DNA from: Clostridium aceticum
GTDB taxonomy: Bacteria; Bacillota; Clostridia; Peptostreptococcales; Natronincolaceae
Assembly: GCF_001042715.1 (NCBI RefSeq)
Contig: NZ_CP009687.1
Location: 669,418 to 733,417, forward strand
Direction: 5' to 3'
Length of the DNA: 64,000 nucleotides
The notes beneath the pieces are model-generated. The model was not told where the DNA came from and ran no database searches. It worked only from the letters and a program-made list of their open reading frames with translations. Of this stretch, positions 1 through 8,286 are shown one piece after another. The position numbers and the translations under genes were made by a program. Numbering within the stretch: the stretch's first letter is position 1; every line of letters begins with the position of its first letter.

Positions 1-519
1 GAAATTGATCCTGTAGTTATTGAAGCTTGCAGAGAATACTTGCCTGAGATGAGTGTTTCTTATGATAATCCTAAAGTAAACGTCATTACTAAGGATGGTA
101 TTGCTTTCATAAAAAATAATCCTAATACCTATGATGTAATCATTATAGATTCTTCAGACCCAGTAGGACCTGCTGTAGAATTATTCCAAAAGCAGTTTTA
201 CACCGATGTTCGAGGGGCATTGAAGGAAGACGGATTATTTGTATGTCAAAGTGAATCCTTATTTTTACATATGCAATTAATCAAGGATGTTTATACAAGT
301 ATAAGCAGTTTATTCCCGGTTGCAAGAGTATATACATCTACCAATGCTACTTATCCAGGTTTCCTATGGAGTTATACAATGGGTTCTAAAAAATATGATC
401 CATTAGAAAAGGGTGAACTTGAGCCACAAACATTCCAAACAAAATACTACAATCATGATTTATTTAAGGCTTCTTTTGCACTACCTAATTTCTTAAAAGA
501 AGAACTAGAACAAAAATAA
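1..519 (+). CDS. speE: Spermidine synthase, C-terminal part (cut by window edge)
   Basis: Aminopropyltransferase that transfers the aminopropyl group of decarboxylated S-adenosylmethionine to putrescine. The reading frame is open from the first base, so the N-terminus lies outside the window and the first ATG inside (position 49) is internal. Visible are the end of the Rossmann core (EIDPVV, contacting the nucleotide) and the family signature DSSDPVGPA with the catalytic Asp, followed by the usual C-terminal segment with FLWSYTMGSK. The gene ends in a strong hairpin terminator. Family assignment is firm; polyamine preference (putrescine versus another acceptor) cannot be read from this part. 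Confidence 0.93.
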   Translation, partial: EIDPVVIEACREYLPEMSVSYDNPKVNVITKDGIAFIKNNPNTYDVIIIDSSDPVGPAVELFQKQFYTDVRGALKEDGLFVCQSESLFLHMQLIKDVYTSISSLFPVARVYTSTNATYPGFLWSYTMGSKKYDPLEKGELEPQTFQTKYYNHDLFKASFALPNFLKEELEQK

Positions 520-530
520 TTTATGTCAAT

Positions 531-580
531 AAAAAAAAGAAAGTCAGAGAAAAGATATTTTTCCTCTGGCTTTCTTTTTT
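531..580 (+). terminator. Rho-independent terminator after speE
   Basis: Arms GAAAGTCAGAG and CTCTGGCTTTC (one G-U pair), AT-rich loop, then a T run. It is almost base-for-base the same as the terminator after hcp at 2628-2676. Confidence 0.85.
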
Positions 581-584
581 CGAC

Positions 585-762
585 TCTGCTTTGCTTCTCT
601 CAGAATATACATGTGTTACTCACACCACGAGGAAGGAAAGTGTCATTCTGAGCGCAGGGAAGAATCTTAAGATCTTTCCGTCGTTACCTCCCTTAGGATG
701 ACAAAAATAGTGTTTTGATAACAATGGCAAGTTATGGTTTTAGTTAAGGTTAATGATTATGT
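585..762. repeat. Dispersed element, family A, copy 1 (degenerate)
   Basis: This gene-free stretch holds the motif TGTCATTCTGAGCG ... AGGATGACAAA and, at 730-762, an end reading AAGTTATGGTTTTAGTTAAGG. The same parts occur at 23744-23890 and 52323-52442, and the end alone at 7011-7037. The left terminal repeat is not recognisable here. The remaining bases up to hcp (763-938) are AT-rich and hold no further clear feature apart from the hcp ribosome binding site. Confidence 0.55.
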
Positions 763-938
763 TATAATTCCACAATTTTTTAAAATAGCCTACTTTCCAT
801 CATGAACGGTGCATATTTAAAAGACTTCTACGGAAGAATACTAAAAGATAGTAATAAAGTTTTTAAATTATGTTTACTACAATTAGTAGTAGAAATGACC
901 ATATTAATATTTATGAAATTAAGGAGGCGCTTTTTATT

Positions 939-2588
939 ATGGATAGTTCAATGTTTTGTTGGCAATGTGAGCAGACTGTTGGTGGTAAAGGATGTACTAA
1001 GGTAGGTGTATGTAGCAAAGATCCTGATATCGCTAAAATGCAAGATGTGCTTATTTATCTTCTTAAAGGCTGGGGCTTTTATGCTACGAAAGTTCTAGAA
1101 AAAGGAGATAAAATTTCTCAAGAGTATGGAGAGTTTTTTACAGAATGTACTTTTTCCACACTGACTAATGTGAATTTTCATGCTGAAAGATTTGTAGATT
1201 ACATAAAAAAAGCTAATAAAATTAAAAAAGAGTTAATGGAAAAGGCGGGTTCCATAGAAAATGCTCCTAAAGGGGCCGACTTCTTTTCCCCTGAAACAAG
1301 AGGAGAAATACTTAATCTTCCTTGGGTAAAAAATTTAGGTGTTATGGATGATGAAGATCTGGATATGGATCTACGTTCTTTAAGAGAGTTATTAATCTAT
1401 GGTATCAAAGGTATGAGTGCTTATCATCATCATGCTTATGCACTAGGAAAATATGATGAAGAAGTAACCAATTTTATGTACAAAGCATTTGCAACTACTT
1501 TAGATCCCGATGCAAATATGGAAAAATACTTCGATTTGAATATGGGGCTTGGTAAAATGAATCTTCAATGCATGGCATTGCTTGATGCAGCAAATACCGG
1601 TGCATTTGGAGACCCAGAACCCACCGAAATGCTAATCACTAAGAAAAAAGGTCCATTTATTGTGATATCAGGTCATGATCTTAGGGATTTGGGGGATTTA
1701 TTAGAACAAACAAAGGGTAAGGGTGTAAATATTTACACCCATGGTGAAATGCTGCCATGTAATGCTTATCCTGAACTTAAAAAGCATCCTCACCTAATAG
1801 GAAATTATGGTGGTGCATGGCAGGATCAACAAACACAATTTGATGGACTTCCTGGAGCTATTTTGATGACTAGTAACTGTCTAATGAAGCCTAGAGATAG
1901 CTACAAGGATAGAATATTTACTTCTAGTATTGTTGGTTTTCCAGATATTCAACATATTGAAACAGTTAATGGTAAAAAAGACTTCACACCTATTATAAAC
2001 AAAGCCTTAGAACTTGGCGGATTTACTGAAGATGAAGAAGAAAGAAGAATACCTATGGGGTTTGGTAGAAAGGCGCTACTAAGTAATGCGGATAAGATAG
2101 TAGGTGCTGTTAAAGAAGGTCAGTTAAAACACTTCTTCTTAATAGGTGGATGTGATGGTGCTCGACCAGGAAGAAATTATTTCACTGAGTTTGCTGAAAA
2201 AACACCAAAGGATACTGTAATATTAACCTTGGCTTGCGGTAAGTATAGATTTAACAAATTAGATTTAGGAACTGTTGCAGGATTCCCAAGAATCCTTGAT
2301 TGTGGTCAATGTAACGATGCATACACAGCTATTCAAGTAGCTCTTGCATTAGCAGAGGCATTTGATTGTGATGTAAATAAACTCCCACTTTCCTATATTG
2401 TGTCATGGTATGAGCAAAAGGCAGTGGCGGTACTACTAACTATGTTGTACTTAGGACTACAGGATATTTACCTTGGACCTTCACTACCAGCATTTGTTAG
2501 TCCAAATGTTCTACAAACATTAGTAGAAAAGTTTAATATCAAGCCAGTTTCTACACCAGATGAAGATTTAAAAGTAATTTTAGGGTAA
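939..2588 (+). CDS. hcp: Hybrid cluster protein (hydroxylamine reductase)
   Basis: Cytoplasmic iron-sulfur protein, about 549 residues, of the prismane/hybrid-cluster family; it reduces hydroxylamine and has been linked to NO/nitrosative stress defence. The N-terminus has the cysteine spacing C7-x2-C10-x8-C19-x5-C25 typical of strict anaerobes, which binds a cubane cluster. Later cysteines (GGCDGARPGRNYF, LACGKYRFN, DCGQCNDA) supply the hybrid cluster. I chose the ATG at 939 because AAGGAGG lies 11 bases upstream and the protein then begins MDSSMFCWQC as in the family; an in-frame upstream ATG at 870 has no such site. It stands alone between two near-identical terminators, with no hcr-like reductase beside it. 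Confidence 0.96.
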   Translation: MDSSMFCWQCEQTVGGKGCTKVGVCSKDPDIAKMQDVLIYLLKGWGFYATKVLEKGDKISQEYGEFFTECTFSTLTNVNFHAERFVDYIKKANKIKKELMEKAGSIENAPKGADFFSPETRGEILNLPWVKNLGVMDDEDLDMDLRSLRELLIYGIKGMSAYHHHAYALGKYDEEVTNFMYKAFATTLDPDANMEKYFDLNMGLGKMNLQCMALLDAANTGAFGDPEPTEMLITKKKGPFIVISGHDLRDLGDLLEQTKGKGVNIYTHGEMLPCNAYPELKKHPHLIGNYGGAWQDQQTQFDGLPGAILMTSNCLMKPRDSYKDRIFTSSIVGFPDIQHIETVNGKKDFTPIINKALELGGFTEDEEERRIPMGFGRKALLSNADKIVGAVKEGQLKHFFLIGGCDGARPGRNYFTEFAEKTPKDTVILTLACGKYRFNKLDLGTVAGFPRILDCGQCNDAYTAIQVALALAEAFDCDVNKLPLSYIVSWYEQKAVAVLLTMLYLGLQDIYLGPSLPAFVSPNVLQTLVEKFNIKPVSTPDEDLKVILG

Positions 2589-2627
2589 TTGTATAATCTG
2601 TAAATTCAATGCCACATAGATGTTAAT

Positions 2628-2676
2628 AAAAAAAGAAAGTCAGAGAAAAAACATTTTTCCGCTGGCTTTCTTTTTT
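2628..2676 (+). terminator. Rho-independent terminator after hcp
   Basis: Hairpin GAAAGTCAGAG/CCGCTGGCTTTC followed by TTTTTT. It differs from the speE terminator mainly in the loop. Confidence 0.85.
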
Positions 2677-2737
2677 CATTAGGCATATATTTATAGTAAT
2701 AATATTGAAAAATGAAAAGATAAGGGAGGATGAAAAA

Positions 2738-3727
2738 TTGTACTATATTGGCATTGATCTCGGAGGGACTTCTATCAAGGTAGGTATTGTGTCAGAAGAA
2801 GGAGAAATTTTAATAAAGACCAGCAGTGCTACACCAGTAAAAAAGGGTTTTGAAGGTGTTTTAGTAAGGATCAAGGAGTTAATTGATGAAGTCATGATAG
2901 AAAAGAAGATAGATAAGAAAAATATTGCAGCAGTAGGAATAGGAATACCAGGAGCCTGTAGTCAAGAAGGTTTTGTATATTTTGCTTCCAACTTATTTTG
3001 GAAGAAGGTTCCTCTAGCCGAAAGATTACATGAAATGACGGGTCTAAAGGTCTATGTAGAAAATGATGCCACAGTAGCTGCTGTAGGAGAGTACATTAAA
3101 GGAGTCACTAAAGGAAAGAAAAATGCTATCTTTTTAACTTTAGGTACCGGTGTAGGAGGTGGATTTATTATAAACAATAAGATCTACAGTGGGAGTCATG
3201 GAATCGGTGCAGAGGTAGGCCATATGGTAATTGGAAAAAACTTTTATGACTGTACTTGTGGTAATCATGGTTGTCTAGAAACCTTTGTTTCAGCTACTGC
3301 ACTGATAAAGTATTGTAAAAAACTATTAGAAGAAAATAAGGAAAGTTTGGTTTTTCATAGGGTTGATGGAAATTTGGATAATCTTACTGCAAAAATAATT
3401 TTCGACTGTGCCAGAAAAGGGGACTCTACAGCTCTGAAGGTGATAGATCGGATGACACATTATTTAGCGATTGGATTAGCAAATTTGATCAACCTATTTG
3501 ATCCAGAAGTCATTGCCATTGGTGGTGGCGTTGCTGAGGCAGGGGATGTTTTCATAGAAAAACTAAGAGAAGAGGTAAAAAAATATATATATGTAAAGGA
3601 TATGAATGTTACAGAAATTGTATTGGCAGAATTAAAAAATGATGCGGGGATTATAGGAAGTGGTATGTATGCGAAATTCAATAATTCCTCCTCCCGAGAG
3701 ATTCAAAACTATGCTAAAATGAAATAA
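2738..3727 (+). CDS. glcK: ROK-family glucokinase
   Basis: ATP-dependent sugar kinase, about 329 residues, probably phosphorylating glucose. It shows the N-terminal phosphate loop DLGGTSIKVG, the catalytic region VENDATVAAVGE, the ROK signature LGTGVGGGFI ... GAEVGHMVIG, and the zinc-binding CTCGNHGCLE (Cys172, Cys174, Cys179). The start is a TTG eight bases after AGGGAGG, giving MYYIGIDLGGT; an in-frame TTG 33 bases upstream would put this site inside the gene. It is monocistronic in appearance. Glucose is the usual substrate of this subgroup but other hexoses or amino sugars are possible. Confidence 0.88.
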   Translation: MYYIGIDLGGTSIKVGIVSEEGEILIKTSSATPVKKGFEGVLVRIKELIDEVMIEKKIDKKNIAAVGIGIPGACSQEGFVYFASNLFWKKVPLAERLHEMTGLKVYVENDATVAAVGEYIKGVTKGKKNAIFLTLGTGVGGGFIINNKIYSGSHGIGAEVGHMVIGKNFYDCTCGNHGCLETFVSATALIKYCKKLLEENKESLVFHRVDGNLDNLTAKIIFDCARKGDSTALKVIDRMTHYLAIGLANLINLFDPEVIAIGGGVAEAGDVFIEKLREEVKKYIYVKDMNVTEIVLAELKNDAGIIGSGMYAKFNNSSSREIQNYAKMK

Positions 3728-3778
3728 AGTCTAGTAGATATACTTTCAGTGATGATAGTTATTAATGAAAGCAATGAC

Positions 3779-3899
3779 ATAGATAAGCAAGTTCAAACTT
3801 TAATTTTGATATACACGGTCTACGGTTTCGCCCCAAAACCGTGGGCTGCAAATGTAGCCCTTAGTATATCAAAATTAAGTCCTGATGTTGTTTATCTAT
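3779..3899. repeat. Large nested palindrome with cloverleaf-like fold
   Basis: An outer stem pairs 3779-3790 with 3888-3899 (12 bp, one G-U). An inner stem pairs 3798-3814 with 3864-3879 (16 bp with one bulged T). Inside sit two short hairpins: ACGGTTT/AAACCGT (3822-3842) and GGGCTGC/GTAGCCC (3843-3860). No ORF with a credible start lies here. It could be a MITE-like palindrome or a structured leader of cinA; the sequence alone does not decide. Confidence 0.6.
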
Positions 3900-3935
3900 A
3901 CTTTACAGTAAAATTAAAAATGAAGAGGTGGAAGC

Positions 3936-5186
3936 ATGAAGGCGGAAATTATAGCAGTAGGTACAGAACTGTTGTTAGGGGATATTGTAAATACCAATGC
4001 ACAATATATAGCAAGACGTTTGGCAGATATAGGAATTTTTGTATATCATCAATCGGTGGTTGGAGATAACCCCGAAAGAATAAAGAAGGCTTATGAAATT
4101 GCTTTTGATAGAGCAGATATTGTGATAACAACTGGAGGCTTAGGGCCTACAAAAGATGATTTAACAAAGGAAATAGCCGCAGAATATTTTAAAAAAGAAC
4201 TTCAGTTAGATGAAGCTTCTTTAGAAATCATGAAGGAATATTTCCTGAGACGCAATCAGCCTATTACGACAAACAATAAAAAACAAGCTTATTTTCCAGA
4301 AGGAGCTATTATAGTAAAAAACAACAACGGTACGGCTCCAGGATGCATTATAGAAGACAATAAAAAAACTATGGTTCTTTTACCGGGACCTCCTAGAGAA
4401 ATGATTCCTATGCTAGAAGAAGTAGTACTGCCTTATCTAAGTAAATATCAGGAAGGTATTTTGGTATCAAAGGTGTTAAGAATTTGTGGTATTGGTGAAA
4501 GTGCTATGGAAGATTTGATCTCAGATATTATGGAGAAACAAAGTAATCCAACGATTGCACCCTATGCTAAAGAAGGGGAAGTTATCTTAAGAATTACAGC
4601 TAAGGCAAAAGATACTGATGAGGCTGAGAGGCTATTGTTGCCAGTAGAAAAAGAACTGCATAATAGATTGCAAAAGTATATTTATGGTGAGGGAGAAGTC
4701 TCTTTAGAGGAAACAGTAGGAACACTTCTTGTAGATCACCAACTCACCATATCGACAGCAGAGTCTTGCAGTGGAGGATTATTGGCAGCAAAAATTATTA
4801 ATTATCCAGGGATTTCTTCTGTATTTATGGAGGGAATGATTACCTATAGTAATGATTCTAAGATACAACGTTTAGGGGTGAAGCCTGAGACTTTAACAAC
4901 CTATGGTGCAGTCAGCAAAGAAACCGCTGCTGAGATGGCAGAAGGTGTGGCTAAAGCAGCCAATACAGATATAGGTGTATCTATTACTGGCATTGCTGGT
5001 CCCACAGGAGGAACAAAGGAAAAACCAGTAGGTTTAATCTATGCAGGAACCTATATAAAAGGCAAGGTATATACAAAAGAGTTGTTTTTCAAGGGAGATA
5101 GACAAAAATTAAGAAACTTTGCTGCTACTCAAACTTTGTGTTGGTTAAGATGGATGCTAATACAAGAAGGATATGATCTGCATTAG
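3936..5186 (+). CDS. cinA: CinA-family protein (NMN amidohydrolase-like)
   Basis: Two-domain cytoplasmic protein of 416 residues, the usual length. The N-terminal MoaB-like domain (about residues 1-170) has AVGTELLLGDIVNTNAQ, TTGGLGPTKDDL and LPGPPREM, and in characterised members acts as an ADP-ribose pyrophosphatase. The C-terminal CinA/PncC domain (about 255-415) has STAESCSGG near residue 274 and GVSITGIAGPTGG, typical of nicotinamide mononucleotide deamidase. In many Firmicutes cinA sits beside recA; here recA is absent. It follows the structured palindrome and is followed 17 bases later by a YdjM-like gene. Confidence 0.93.
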   Translation: MKAEIIAVGTELLLGDIVNTNAQYIARRLADIGIFVYHQSVVGDNPERIKKAYEIAFDRADIVITTGGLGPTKDDLTKEIAAEYFKKELQLDEASLEIMKEYFLRRNQPITTNNKKQAYFPEGAIIVKNNNGTAPGCIIEDNKKTMVLLPGPPREMIPMLEEVVLPYLSKYQEGILVSKVLRICGIGESAMEDLISDIMEKQSNPTIAPYAKEGEVILRITAKAKDTDEAERLLLPVEKELHNRLQKYIYGEGEVSLEETVGTLLVDHQLTISTAESCSGGLLAAKIINYPGISSVFMEGMITYSNDSKIQRLGVKPETLTTYGAVSKETAAEMAEGVAKAANTDIGVSITGIAGPTGGTKEKPVGLIYAGTYIKGKVYTKELFFKGDRQKLRNFAATQTLCWLRWMLIQEGYDLH

Positions 5187-5203
5187 TTAAAGGGGGAGGA
5201 AAC

Positions 5204-5950
5204 ATGTTAGGAAGAACCCACATAGCCCTAGGATTAACAACAGCACTATTAGCAGCAACTTTTATAGATAGTTTTATTATTGCAGACAAACTGGATTCTA
5301 TAGCATTGGGAGTAATGGCAATTGCTGCACTTTTGCCGGATTTAGATATGGGGACTTCTTCGCTGGGGGGAAAGTTTGGGATATTAAAAGCCCATCATAT
5401 AAAAAAACTGTGGTTGGTGGTTTTAACAGTCTTAGGGATTTTCACCATCGTTTATTTAAAGGAAACACCTATTTTTTACGGTATTTTGTTTATTCTCTTA
5501 TTAGGAGCTGTATTTTCTAAAGACTTTGCACAAAAAGGGTATCATATGCTGAGAAACTTTACCCAGGGAATGGTAGGAATAGGCTTTATAGCAGCAGCTT
5601 ATTTTTACCATCAACCTCCCTTAGCAGGTATAGGAATTATCCTCATTGTGCTGCTTTTCAGTAAGCATAGAGGGTTATCTCATTCTATAGTTTTTGTACT
5701 ATTGAATTATATTATTATTAAAAGTATTATTATTTTTTATGATTATGTAGACTATAGTCTATTATTTGCCATTAGCATGACTTCACATATTATAGGGGAT
5801 ATGTTTACAAGGGCAGGAGTAATGCTGTTTTACCCCTTTAGCCCCAAAAAAATAAAGTTTCCCTTCACTATAAAAACAGGAGGAAAACTAGAAAATCTAT
5901 TGTTTTTTACTATGTGTTTGTTGGCTTTTAAGTTAATTAAGGCTTTATAA
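5204..5950 (+). CDS. YdjM-type membrane-bound metal-dependent hydrolase
   Basis: Integral membrane protein of 248 residues of the LexA-binding, inner-membrane hydrolase family (YdjM, DUF457). Conserved polar positions are the N-terminal MLGRTHIALG, LLPDLDMGTS, the KHRGLSHS block and SHIIGDMFTRAGV; the His/Asp pattern resembles phospholipase-C-like metal sites. Several hydrophobic segments separate them. The ATG follows GGGGGAGG at good spacing, 17 bases after cinA, so the two may be cotranscribed. Its stop overlaps that of the convergent azlD by six bases. The substrate is unknown. Confidence 0.85.
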   Translation: MLGRTHIALGLTTALLAATFIDSFIIADKLDSIALGVMAIAALLPDLDMGTSSLGGKFGILKAHHIKKLWLVVLTVLGIFTIVYLKETPIFYGILFILLLGAVFSKDFAQKGYHMLRNFTQGMVGIGFIAAAYFYHQPPLAGIGIILIVLLFSKHRGLSHSIVFVLLNYIIIKSIIIFYDYVDYSLLFAISMTSHIIGDMFTRAGVMLFYPFSPKKIKFPFTIKTGGKLENLLFFTMCLLAFKLIKAL

Positions 5951-6250
5951 TAACAAGAATTTCATGAGCATCACAGTTAAAATTGAGCCAAATATTACAT
6001 AAATAACATGTAATTTAAAGAAAGCTATGATCATGGCTGCAATCCCCCCTACAAAACCGATGATAGGCAAACTGCTTTCCACTGTCAAAATTCCAGGAAA
6101 AATCAGAGCACCTAAGGCAGCGTAGGGAATAGTTTTTAACCACTTACTTGCCCAAGAAGGCAGGCTCAGCTTATCTATAATAAAAACTGGCAGCAGTCTT
6201 GGGATAAAAGTTACCATCGCCATACCTAATATAATAAAAAATAACTGCAT
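5945..6250 (-). CDS. azlD: AzlD, small subunit of branched-chain amino acid exporter
   Basis: Small hydrophobic protein of 101 residues with about three to four membrane spans and the family pattern RLLPV near residue 18 and LKTIPYAALGALIFPGIL. It works with AzlC in export of branched-chain amino acids or analogues. It begins four bases after the azlC stop with GGAGAG as ribosome binding site, so the two are one operon. It converges tail to tail with the YdjM-like gene. Confidence 0.9.
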   Translation of the reverse strand: MQLFFIILGMAMVTFIPRLLPVFIIDKLSLPSWASKWLKTIPYAALGALIFPGILTVESSLPIIGFVGGIAAMIIAFFKLHVIYVIFGSILTVMLMKFLLL

Positions 6251-6254
6251 TTTT

Positions 6255-6989
6255 TCACTCTCCTTTTATAAAAAAGCTTCCTAACAAACCACCTACCAAG
6301 GTAGCTGCTACAATTGCCCAACCAGAATTTAAAAAGAGACCAAATAAATAGCATAGACCACCACTTAAAAAAGCAATGAGACCAACACTATAATTTTTTT
6401 GAACCGCTGGCAATAAGAGCCCAATAAACATTGCGTAAAGACCTATGGACATGCTAGCACCAATGGAAGGAGGAATCACCATAGATAAAAGTCCACCGAT
6501 AATTGTTCCAAGACCCCAAGAAAGGTAAACGCTTAACATAATACCAGCAACAAAATAAAAACTAAGATGTTCATCTTCTTTTTGCTCCATAGAAAGCATA
6601 GCAAAAGTTTCATCCGTCACTCCAAAGGATAAAGGAATCTTTTGTGCTAATGGAAGATGTTGAAGCTTATTCATGAGGGACATGCTCATGATAAAGTGAC
6701 GAAAGTTCAAAATAAGGGTAGCAAAAACAATTTCAAGCCCCAAGATTTCCATGCCTAGCATATTTACAGCCATAAATTGGCTAGCACCGGCGTATACAAT
6801 AAAAGACATAAGGGCAGTATGAAGCAAAGGAATCCCTGTCTGGGAAGAAATAACACCAAAAGAAATCGCAATAGGCAAATACCCTATTACAATAGGAAGT
6901 CCATGCCGTACACCCTGCCAAAAGGTAGAAGAATTTTTAGATGAAAATAAAGAAAACTTGTTAAAAAAGTAAGAATTTTTTGATTGCAT
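6255..6989 (-). CDS. azlC: AzlC, large subunit of branched-chain amino acid exporter
   Basis: Polytopic membrane protein of about 244 residues. Family features include FWQGVRHGLPIVIGYLPIAISFGV, the MSFIVYAGASQFMAV segment, and NFRHFIMSMSL followed by FGVTDETFAM. I place the start at the ATG at 6989, eight bases after AAGGAG. A further in-frame ATG at 7037 exists, but the extra 16 codons come from a dispersed-repeat end and have no ribosome binding site. Pairs with azlD downstream. No regulator gene lies beside it. Confidence 0.9.
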   Translation of the reverse strand: MQSKNSYFFNKFSLFSSKNSSTFWQGVRHGLPIVIGYLPIAISFGVISSQTGIPLLHTALMSFIVYAGASQFMAVNMLGMEILGLEIVFATLILNFRHFIMSMSLMNKLQHLPLAQKIPLSFGVTDETFAMLSMEQKEDEHLSFYFVAGIMLSVYLSWGLGTIIGGLLSMVIPPSIGASMSIGLYAMFIGLLLPAVQKNYSVGLIAFLSGGLCYLFGLFLNSGWAIVAATLVGGLLGSFFIKGE

Positions 6990-7010
6990 AAAAAAACTCC
7001 TTAGTGTATT

Positions 7011-7037
7011 AAAATTATGGTTTAACTTAACGCTCAT
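7011..7037. repeat. Solo end of dispersed element family A
   Basis: AATTATGGTTTAACTTAACG continuing CTCATG matches the terminal part of the copy at 52423-52442 nearly base for base. Only this end is present, directly upstream of azlC, so it may be a deletion remnant that now forms part of the azlC leader. Confidence 0.5.
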
Positions 7038-7079
7038 GATTTTAATATACCATTACAGAATCTGTAGCACAATGAAAAA

Positions 7080-7108
7080 TTGTCTTATCGATACTTATTG
7101 TATATAAT
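7080..7108 (+). promoter_or_regulatory. Sigma-A-type promoter for the HAD phosphatase gene
   Basis: TTGTCT, a 17-base spacer and a consensus TATAAT, about 50 bases before the start codon. Confidence 0.6.
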
Positions 7109-7160
7109 GAAAGTATCTATAGAATACTTAAAACTAAAGTAGAAATGAAGGGAGACAAAT

Positions 7161-7877
7161 ATGTTAAAAACTATACTTTTTGACTTAGATGGAACACTGC
7201 TACCGTTTAAGATGGAAGATTTTATACAGAAATACTTTGAGGGATTAGGAAGAAAGTTTAAGGACTACTTTACCTTCAAGGAATTACAAAACCTTTTATG
7301 GGAATCAACAAACTATATGATTAAGAATATGGAGACAGATAAGACAAATGCAGATGCTTTTTTTGAAGATTTTTATAGCAAGACAAACCATTCACCTAAT
7401 CAACTAAATCCTTTATTTGAAGAGTTTTATACCCATGATTTTCCCAAAATTAAAGAGGTCACTAAACAAAGCCAAGATATTATTAAATCAATATCCTTAT
7501 TAAAAGAGAAAAATTATGAACTAGTCGTGGCGACAAACCCACTGTTTCCTAAGCAAGCAATATTACATAGGGTTGAGTGGGCAGGTTTAAACAAAGCGGA
7601 TTTTGCTTTTATTACAAACTTTGAAGAAATGCATTTCTGTAAGCCACACCTACACTTTTATCAAGAACTATTAGAAAAGATTAATAGACAGCCACAGGAA
7701 TGTATGATGGTAGGAAATGACGTAGAAGAGGATATGGTGGCAAAAAAACTAGGATGTGCAACTTATCTGATAGAAGATTATAAAATACAACGTTCACAAA
7801 AGGTAGATACCATAGATCATGTAGGAAAATATGAGGATTTTTATGAATTTGTAAAAGCCCTACCGCCTATTAAATAA
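7161..7877 (+). CDS. HAD-superfamily hydrolase
   Basis: Cytoplasmic phosphatase-like protein of 238 residues. HAD motif I is FDLDGTLLP (residues 7-15), with the nucleophile Asp and the +2 acid. Motif II is VVATNP, and motifs III/IV are around CKPHLHFYQELL and MVGNDVEEDMVAKKLG. An all-alpha cap separates motif I from II. The ATG is preceded by GGGAG. The substrate cannot be read from sequence; this shape fits phosphoglycolate-phosphatase-like or nucleotidase-like HADs. It is followed by the zinc-ribbon gene after about 60 bases. Confidence 0.85.
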   Translation: MLKTILFDLDGTLLPFKMEDFIQKYFEGLGRKFKDYFTFKELQNLLWESTNYMIKNMETDKTNADAFFEDFYSKTNHSPNQLNPLFEEFYTHDFPKIKEVTKQSQDIIKSISLLKEKNYELVVATNPLFPKQAILHRVEWAGLNKADFAFITNFEEMHFCKPHLHFYQELLEKINRQPQECMMVGNDVEEDMVAKKLGCATYLIEDYKIQRSQKVDTIDHVGKYEDFYEFVKALPPIK

Positions 7878-7938
7878 ATTTTGTAAAAAAGCCTCATAAT
7901 AAATAAAAGATAGCTTGCATGAAGGGTGTGAAACTTGT

Positions 7939-8244
7939 ATGGCGGGATGTGGATGTAGTAAGAAAAACGAAAAGACAAAGAAAGAATGTCCCTTATGTGG
8001 AAAACCCAGTGGGAATATACATTATTTGGCTATCAGACCAGTAGTGAAAGAGGATTTAAAAAAATTAGTGCAGGAAGATAGCTATTATATCTGTAATAAC
8101 TCAGATTGTGATGTGGTATTTTTTAATGAAGAAACGGAAATAATCTTCCTTACTAGAGACATCGATATGACATCAAACTTTTATGAAGTATCAAAAAGTA
8201 ATACCAAATGTAGTAAAGGCTGTGGAGGTTGCAAAGGGGAATGA
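7939..8244 (+). CDS. Zinc-ribbon protein resembling the CopZ N-terminal domain
   Basis: Small cysteine-rich protein of about 101 residues. It starts with MAGCGCSKK. The core CPLCGKPSGNIHYLAIRPVV ... YYICNNSDCDVVFFN resembles the zinc-ribbon domain found at the N-terminus of some CopZ copper chaperones. A C-terminal CSKGCGGCKGE tail adds five cysteines. The heavy-metal-associated (MxCxxC) domain that normally follows in CopZ is missing. The start could be ATG 7939 (GAAGGG upstream, spacing 12) or the in-frame TTG 7915. Metal handling is an inference from fold likeness. Confidence 0.65.
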   Translation: MAGCGCSKKNEKTKKECPLCGKPSGNIHYLAIRPVVKEDLKKLVQEDSYYICNNSDCDVVFFNEETEIIFLTRDIDMTSNFYEVSKSNTKCSKGCGGCKGE

Positions 8245-8286
8245 TGTTTGGTGAAGTAATAATTATACAAATGAGAGGTGAAGAAC

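Noticed and set aside
870..938. Upstream in-frame extension of hcp
   Set aside because: The ATG at 939 has AAGGAGG and gives the conserved N-terminal Cys motif at the normal distance; the extension has no support.
3749..4069. Open frame running through the nested palindrome into cinA
   Set aside because: Overlaps cinA in another frame, and its codons are made of the palindrome arms; no ribosome site.
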